A DNA stretch of 64,000 nucleotides from Sulfuricurvum sp. (GTDB lineage: Bacteria > Campylobacterota > Campylobacteria > Campylobacterales > Sulfurimonadaceae). Numbering within the stretch: position 1 is the first letter of the stretch; every line of letters begins with the position of its first letter. Positions 60,170-64,000 of the stretch are shown here, one piece after another. Made by a program: the position numbers and the translations under genes. The stretch is taken from NCBI GenBank assembly GCA_030694265.1, contig JAUXYP010000001.1, positions 310,001-374,000 on the forward strand. Reading direction: 5' to 3'. The notes under the pieces are model-generated. The model was not told the DNA's origin. It made no database searches and saw nothing but the letters and a program-made list of their open reading frames with translations.

Positions 60170-61270
60170 TTAAACGTTAAATCTAAAATGCATTATATCA
60201 CCATCAGCGACAATATACTCTTTTCCTTCTAAACGCATTTTCCCAGCTTCTTTGGCTTTACTTTCCCCACCGCAGGCGATGTAATCATCATATCCGATAA
60301 CTTCTGCACGAATAAACCCTTTTTCGAAGTCGTTGTGAATGACGGCAGCAGCTTTTGGAGCGGTACAGTTTTTACGGATCGTCCATGCGCGTACTTCTTT
60401 GACACCGGCAGTAAAATAGCTCATGAGCCCGAGTTTATCAAAGCCTTTTCGCACTATTTGCTCTAATCCTGATTCTTCCACACCCATGTCACGTAAAAAT
60501 TCGTTTCGCTCATCTTCTTCGAGACCTACAAGTTCTTCTTCAATTTTGGCACACAATTTGATAACTTCGCATCCGTGCTTCTGTGCATGGGCTCGGAGTC
60601 TTGTAACGAATTCATTGTCTTCACTCATCCCGTCTTCGTCAACATTTGCGCCGTACATGATCTCTTTGGCACTTAAAAGACGCACTTCACCATTGAGTTT
60701 TTCGAACATTTCACTGTCTGCTTTGGGGAAGTTTCGTGCAAGATTGCCCTCTGCTAAAAACTCAGCGAGTTCTTCAGCAAAAACAACCATAACTGCTGCA
60801 TCTTTTTCATTTTTTGCCTGTTTTTTGAGTCGCTCAATGCGGTTTGTCAGCACTTCGATATCGGCAAAAATGAGTTCATTCTCGATGATTTCTACATCTA
60901 ATAGAGGGTCAATACGTCCTTCTGTATGAACGATATTGTCATCTTCAAAACAACGAACGATTTGCAAGATCACTTCGGTTTCGCGGATGTTGGAGAGAAA
61001 TTTATTTCCTAATCCCTCACCCTTGCTTGCCCCTTTGACGAGACCTGCGATATCAACAAAATCAAGTGTTGAGTACTGAATGCGCTCAGGGTTAACAATT
61101 TTAGCCAATGCATCGAGTCGAATATCCGGGACCGGAACGGTCGCTTTGTTGGGTTCAATCGTACAAAACGGATAGTTGGCAGCTTCTGCATTCTGTGCTT
61201 TGGTAAGCGCGTTAAAAGTGGTTGATTTTCCGACGTTTGGTAGTCCTACGAGTCCGATACTAAGTCCCAT
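60170..61270 (-). CDS. ychF: YchF/Obg-family ribosome-binding ATPase
   Basis: 366 residues. P-loop '[18 protein letters not shown]', '[10 protein letters not shown]' switch, '[20 protein letters not shown]', then coiled coil (about 130-210) and C-terminal TGS domain ('[15 protein letters not shown]'). Binds ATP rather than GTP because the G4 motif is altered; linked to ribosomes and stress tolerance. Begins one base from the pepA stop. Confidence 0.96.
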   Translation of the reverse strand: MGLSIGLVGLPNVGKSTTFNALTKAQNAEAANYPFCTIEPNKATVPVPDIRLDALAKIVNPERIQYSTLDFVDIAGLVKGASKGEGLGNKFLSNIRETEVILQIVRCFEDDNIVHTEGRIDPLLDVEIIENELIFADIEVLTNRIERLKKQAKNEKDAAVMVVFAEELAEFLAEGNLARNFPKADSEMFEKLNGEVRLLSAKEIMYGANVDEDGMSEDNEFVTRLRAHAQKHGCEVIKLCAKIEEELVGLEEDERNEFLRDMGVEESGLEQIVRKGFDKLGLMSYFTAGVKEVRAWTIRKNCTAPKAAAVIHNDFEKGFIRAEVIGYDDYIACGGESKAKEAGKMRLEGKEYIVADGDIMHFRFNV

Positions 61271-62715
61271 TAATTATTCCCTTGTTTTTGTAATTTTAAT
61301 AACCATTCGAGCGTCATACGAACACCTGCACCCGTTCCGCCATAACCGTTAACATCCCATGCACTTTCAGTATATGCAGAGCCTGCGATGTCAAAGTGGA
61401 CCCATTTTTCTTTCATATTGTCATCGATGAAATTATCGAGGAATAGGGCTGCTGTGATGGCTCCGCCATAAGGTTTGCTAGAGACATTGCACACATCGGC
61501 AAGATCGCTTTTGATCAGTTTTTTGAGATGGCGGTTGAATGGCAAAATACCGCAGTATTCACCTGCCTTTTCTGAGGCTGTGAGCCACGATTGTTTTAGC
61601 TCTTCATTGTGCCCCATTACCCCTGTTGTATAGGGCCCAAGAGCTACCATACAGGCTCCTGTTAGGGTTGCGTAGTCAAAGATATAATCAGCTTTGATTT
61701 TTTCTTGAGCATAGCCTAAAACATCTGCGAGAACCAGACGCCCCTCGGCATCGGTGTTTCGTACCTCGATGGTTTTACCATTTTTAGCTACAAGGACATC
61801 GTCAGGCTTGTAGGCATTGCCACCGATCATATTTTCTACTGCCCCAACAAATGCATGGACTTCGATGTCCAGTTTTAATTCACTGACAGCTTTGATAATT
61901 CCCATGACGGCACATCCGCCCGCCTTATCCATCTTCATAGTAACCATGGATGCTGCGGCTTTAAGGCTTAACCCGCCACTATCATAGGTGAGTCCTTTAC
62001 CTACGAGGGTGATCACTTTTTTAGGATTTTTCGGCTTATAGGCGAGATGAATCAGGCGAGGTGGATTGATAGAGGCACGTCCTACACTGATCATTGCATT
62101 CATTTTTTCTTCTTCTAAACCGTTGACATCCAAGATGGTACACTTTAGATCATGACTGTTTGCCAAGCTCTCTGCTGTTACGGCCATCCCTTGCGGCGTC
62201 ATATCATAAGGGGTATGATTGACCAAATCCCGAACAAAATTAGTGGCATGTGCCACTATGCGACTTTTTTCGAGAATGGAGGTAAGATCGTCAACATTCA
62301 ATGAGACCCCGTCAATGTCATCTATTGAAAAAATAACTTCTTTGAGCGTGATCTCTTTTGGCGCAGACTTATAGCTATTAAACTGATAGCTTCCTAATAT
62401 CGCACCTTCGATAAGTGCTTTGAAATGATGTTGAGCGTATGGAGAAAGTTTGACAGAACGATAGCTATAGTTCATAGCAGTTTTGATAGCAGAACTCATA
62501 GCGCTTCTCAAATTTTCATCAGTAAGCTCACTGACACCGCAAACCAAAAGGCGGCGTTCATGAAGGGCGCACAATTGCTCTTCTTCCGCTTTAAAACCGG
62601 CTTGGGTTAATAAACCATTTAGCTCATGCACTTTCAATAGTGTAGGTGTCAAGAATTCAATGGTAAGATCGGCGTTGATCAGGGTCAGGGGTTGGTTATC
62701 GAGTTTGACGTACAC
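61270..62715 (-). CDS. pepA: Leucyl aminopeptidase (M17)
   Basis: 481 residues. Two-zinc catalytic site: 'GKGLTYDSGGLSLKAA', 'MKMDKAGGCAVMG' and the M17 signature 'NTDAEGRLVLADVL'. Hexameric cytosolic enzyme removing N-terminal residues; PepA also binds DNA in some bacteria. N-terminal domain about 1-160. Overlaps dedA by 20 bases and ychF by one. Confidence 0.96.
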   Translation of the reverse strand: MYVKLDNQPLTLINADLTIEFLTPTLLKVHELNGLLTQAGFKAEEEQLCALHERRLLVCGVSELTDENLRSAMSSAIKTAMNYSYRSVKLSPYAQHHFKALIEGAILGSYQFNSYKSAPKEITLKEVIFSIDDIDGVSLNVDDLTSILEKSRIVAHATNFVRDLVNHTPYDMTPQGMAVTAESLANSHDLKCTILDVNGLEEEKMNAMISVGRASINPPRLIHLAYKPKNPKKVITLVGKGLTYDSGGLSLKAAASMVTMKMDKAGGCAVMGIIKAVSELKLDIEVHAFVGAVENMIGGNAYKPDDVLVAKNGKTIEVRNTDAEGRLVLADVLGYAQEKIKADYIFDYATLTGACMVALGPYTTGVMGHNEELKQSWLTASEKAGEYCGILPFNRHLKKLIKSDLADVCNVSSKPYGGAITAALFLDNFIDDNMKEKWVHFDIAGSAYTESAWDVNGYGGTGAGVRMTLEWLLKLQKQGNN

Positions 62716-63289
62716 GGCGTTTCTCCAATAGGTTATTTTCGATTCTTCTAAAGGTCAAGATAATCCCTCCGATGATTATAATCAGCAATGGGACTGCAAA
62801 ATACCAATGAGCTTTTCCCCATTTAAGTGCATTTAAAATTTCTGCGCCAAAATAATAAGCAGGAATGATCGTAGCAGAAGCCCAGAATAGGGCACTGATG
62901 AAATTGATAAATGCGAATTTCTTTCCTGAATATTTTGTGAGACCTATGGCCATAGGAATGGCAGTGCGCATCCCGATCATGTAGCGTTGAACAAATATAA
63001 TGGGCCAGCCGTATTTTTTGATTAGCAAATGGGCGATAGCGAACTTGCGTCTGTGCGTGTGCAATTGATTATGGATGTAACGCTTGTTAAAGCGCCCAAT
63101 ATAAAAATAAATTTGATCACCCACAAAACCGCCTAGTGCTCCGACAAGTAGAGCAATAGGAAGGAACATGTCTCCAGTATGAGACATGATACCGGCCATA
63201 ATAAGCCCTATTTCACCTTCAAGGATACTCCAAGCAAAGAGGACAATATAGCCATACTCTTTGAGCCACTCTAAAAGTAGATGTTCCAC
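62696..63289 (-). CDS. DedA-family membrane protein
   Basis: 197 residues with four or five membrane helices. Motifs 'EGEIGLIMAGIMSHTGDMF', 'GDQIYFYIGR' and 'RYMIGMRTAIPMAIG' are the DedA/SNARE-associated (VTT) pattern, including the conserved acidic and Arg residues. Family members are flippases of undecaprenyl phosphate or phospholipids. Heads dedA-pepA-ychF; 12 bases from trpB. Confidence 0.9.
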   Translation of the reverse strand: MEHLLLEWLKEYGYIVLFAWSILEGEIGLIMAGIMSHTGDMFLPIALLVGALGGFVGDQIYFYIGRFNKRYIHNQLHTHRRKFAIAHLLIKKYGWPIIFVQRYMIGMRTAIPMAIGLTKYSGKKFAFINFISALFWASATIIPAYYFGAEILNALKWGKAHWYFAVPLLIIIIGGIILTFRRIENNLLEKRRVRQTR

Positions 63290-63301
63290 TAATAACCTTA
63301 A

Positions 63302-64000
63302 TTAATCAAATTTTAGTAATTCTTTTGCTTGAATCATGTCTTTGTCACCGCGTCCGGAGATATTGACGATAATGGTTTTTCCTTTGATGTTATCCATCTT
63401 TTTGAGATAAGCCACGGCATGAGCCGATTCAAATGCCGGGATAATTCCCTCTGCACGGCTGAGCCATACAAAAGCATCCAAGGCCTCTTGATCAGTAATG
63501 TTATCATAACGCACCGTTTCATTTTCTTTATGAAAAGCATGTTCAGGCCCGATACCCGGATAATCCAAACCTGCTGAGATGGAATGGGCTTCTAGGATTT
63601 GGCCGTCATCGTCTTGGAGCAGATAGCTCATTTGACCGTGAAGAACCCCTGGACGACCTTTTAGAAGAGAACAGCCGTGTTTATCTGTTTCTACCCCTAA
63701 ACCACCCGCTTCGATACCGATGCACTGAACTTCTTTGTCTTCCAAAAAGTGCTGGAACGTTCCGATTGCATTGGAACCTCCGCCGATACAGGCAATTACG
63801 TAATCGGGAAGCTTCCCCTCTTTTTCCAAAATCTGTGCTCTGGCTTCACAGCCGATGATGGCTTGAAAATCTCGTACCATCATAGGGTAGGGGTGCGGCC
63901 CCGCAACGGTACCGATGATGTAAAAAGTGTCACGTGCATGCGTTACCCAGTGGCGTATGGCATCGTTCATAGCGTCTTTAAGGGTTTTAGAACCGCTTTG
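63302..64000 (-). CDS. trpB: Tryptophan synthase beta chain, C-terminal part (cut by window edge)
   Basis: About 232 codons visible to the stop; the start is beyond the window (family about 400). Contains '[14 protein letters not shown]', '[19 protein letters not shown]', the PLP-phosphate loop 'IGGGSNAIG', and '[11 protein letters not shown]'. The PLP lysine lies upstream, outside. Joins indole and serine to make tryptophan. trpA does not follow; dedA does. Confidence 0.96.
   Translation of the reverse strand, partial: QSGSKTLKDAMNDAIRHWVTHARDTFYIIGTVAGPHPYPMMVRDFQAIIGCEARAQILEKEGKLPDYVIACIGGGSNAIGTFQHFLEDKEVQCIGIEAGGLGVETDKHGCSLLKGRPGVLHGQMSYLLQDDDGQILEAHSISAGLDYPGIGPEHAFHKENETVRYDNITDQEALDAFVWLSRAEGIIPAFESAHAVAYLKKMDNIKGKTIIVNISGRGDKDMIQAKELLKFD

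Overview
The window looks like chromosomal DNA from a free-living, respiring member of the Campylobacterota (Epsilonproteobacteria), probably close to Sulfuricurvum or Sulfurimonas. The main reasons are protein character and gene order. The run from fabL through dapA, an M16 peptidase, pyrD, msbA, cysS, murJ, a FapA-family gene, ruvA, ddl, an alpha/beta hydrolase and murF matches, as I recall it, the Campylobacter jejuni Cj0795-Cj0807 neighbourhood. The ychF-pepA-dedA order, the SdhA-SdhB-CCG subunit operon, a MurF with a membrane-embedded N-terminus and a BioV-like esterase fit the same group. No rRNA, tRNA, CRISPR array, prophage or insertion sequence was found. Genus-level placement is inference.

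Layout. 1-6203: start of ppsA (cut by the window edge), a GGDEF/EAL signalling protein, and the pgsA-rseP-yggS operon. 6263-8078: a small accessory stretch with a RelE/Phd-type toxin-antitoxin pair behind a consensus promoter and an AT-rich islet (265-aa membrane protein plus a coupled 35-aa ORF) bounded by two related palindromic repeats in opposite orientation. 8092-16695: fabL, dapA, M16 peptidase, pyrD, msbA, cysS and murJ on the minus strand, with a terminator/promoter junction between msbA and pyrD. 16785-22943: fapA-ruvA-ddl-hydrolase-murF-HIT on the plus strand.

22986-36623 is the standout region: a complete Pel exopolysaccharide operon on the minus strand, in the order galE-pelC-pelD-pelE-pelF-pelG-pelA-(membrane-anchored TPR protein)-pelB. 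It differs from the Pseudomonas pelABCDEFG paradigm in gene order. It has a separate inner-membrane TPR protein between pelA and pelB, a SPOR-like N-terminus on PelB, and a leading GalE whose substrate-gate residue is Cys (predicting UDP-GlcNAc/GalNAc epimerisation). Candidate micro-ORFs lie at both ends: a 30-aa single-TM protein before galE and a 31-aa basic ORF overlapping the end of pelB. PelD keeps the c-di-GMP-binding RxxD and the downstream Arg at the Pseudomonas spacing.

36799-41177 (plus): S4 RNA-binding protein, trpD, tsaE, lptB, rpoN and a TIGR02757 protein, tightly overlapped. 41174-42667 (minus): a GGDEF/EAL protein degenerate in both domains. 42772-50820 (plus): TrkA-like protein, aroB, MscS channel, mtaB, an FtsH-like AAA protein that has lost its protease motif, bioV-like and mog. 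50836-55281 (minus): CHAD protein and the sdhABE-type succinate dehydrogenase/fumarate reductase. 55498-56691 (minus): a membrane protein with a degenerate GGDEF domain. 56804-59547 (plus): thiL-truD-psd. 59548-64000 (minus): an unrecognised 202-aa protein, ychF, pepA, dedA and the 3' part of trpB.

How it fits together. Pel precursor supply (GalE), c-di-GMP sensing (PelD), polymerisation (PelF), inner-membrane export (PelG/E/D), periplasmic modification (PelA) and outer-membrane export (PelC, PelB) are all in one transcription unit. Three further c-di-GMP-type proteins are in the window, but none has a canonical GGDEF motif; only one EAL domain looks catalytically complete. Diguanylate cyclases feeding PelD must therefore lie elsewhere.
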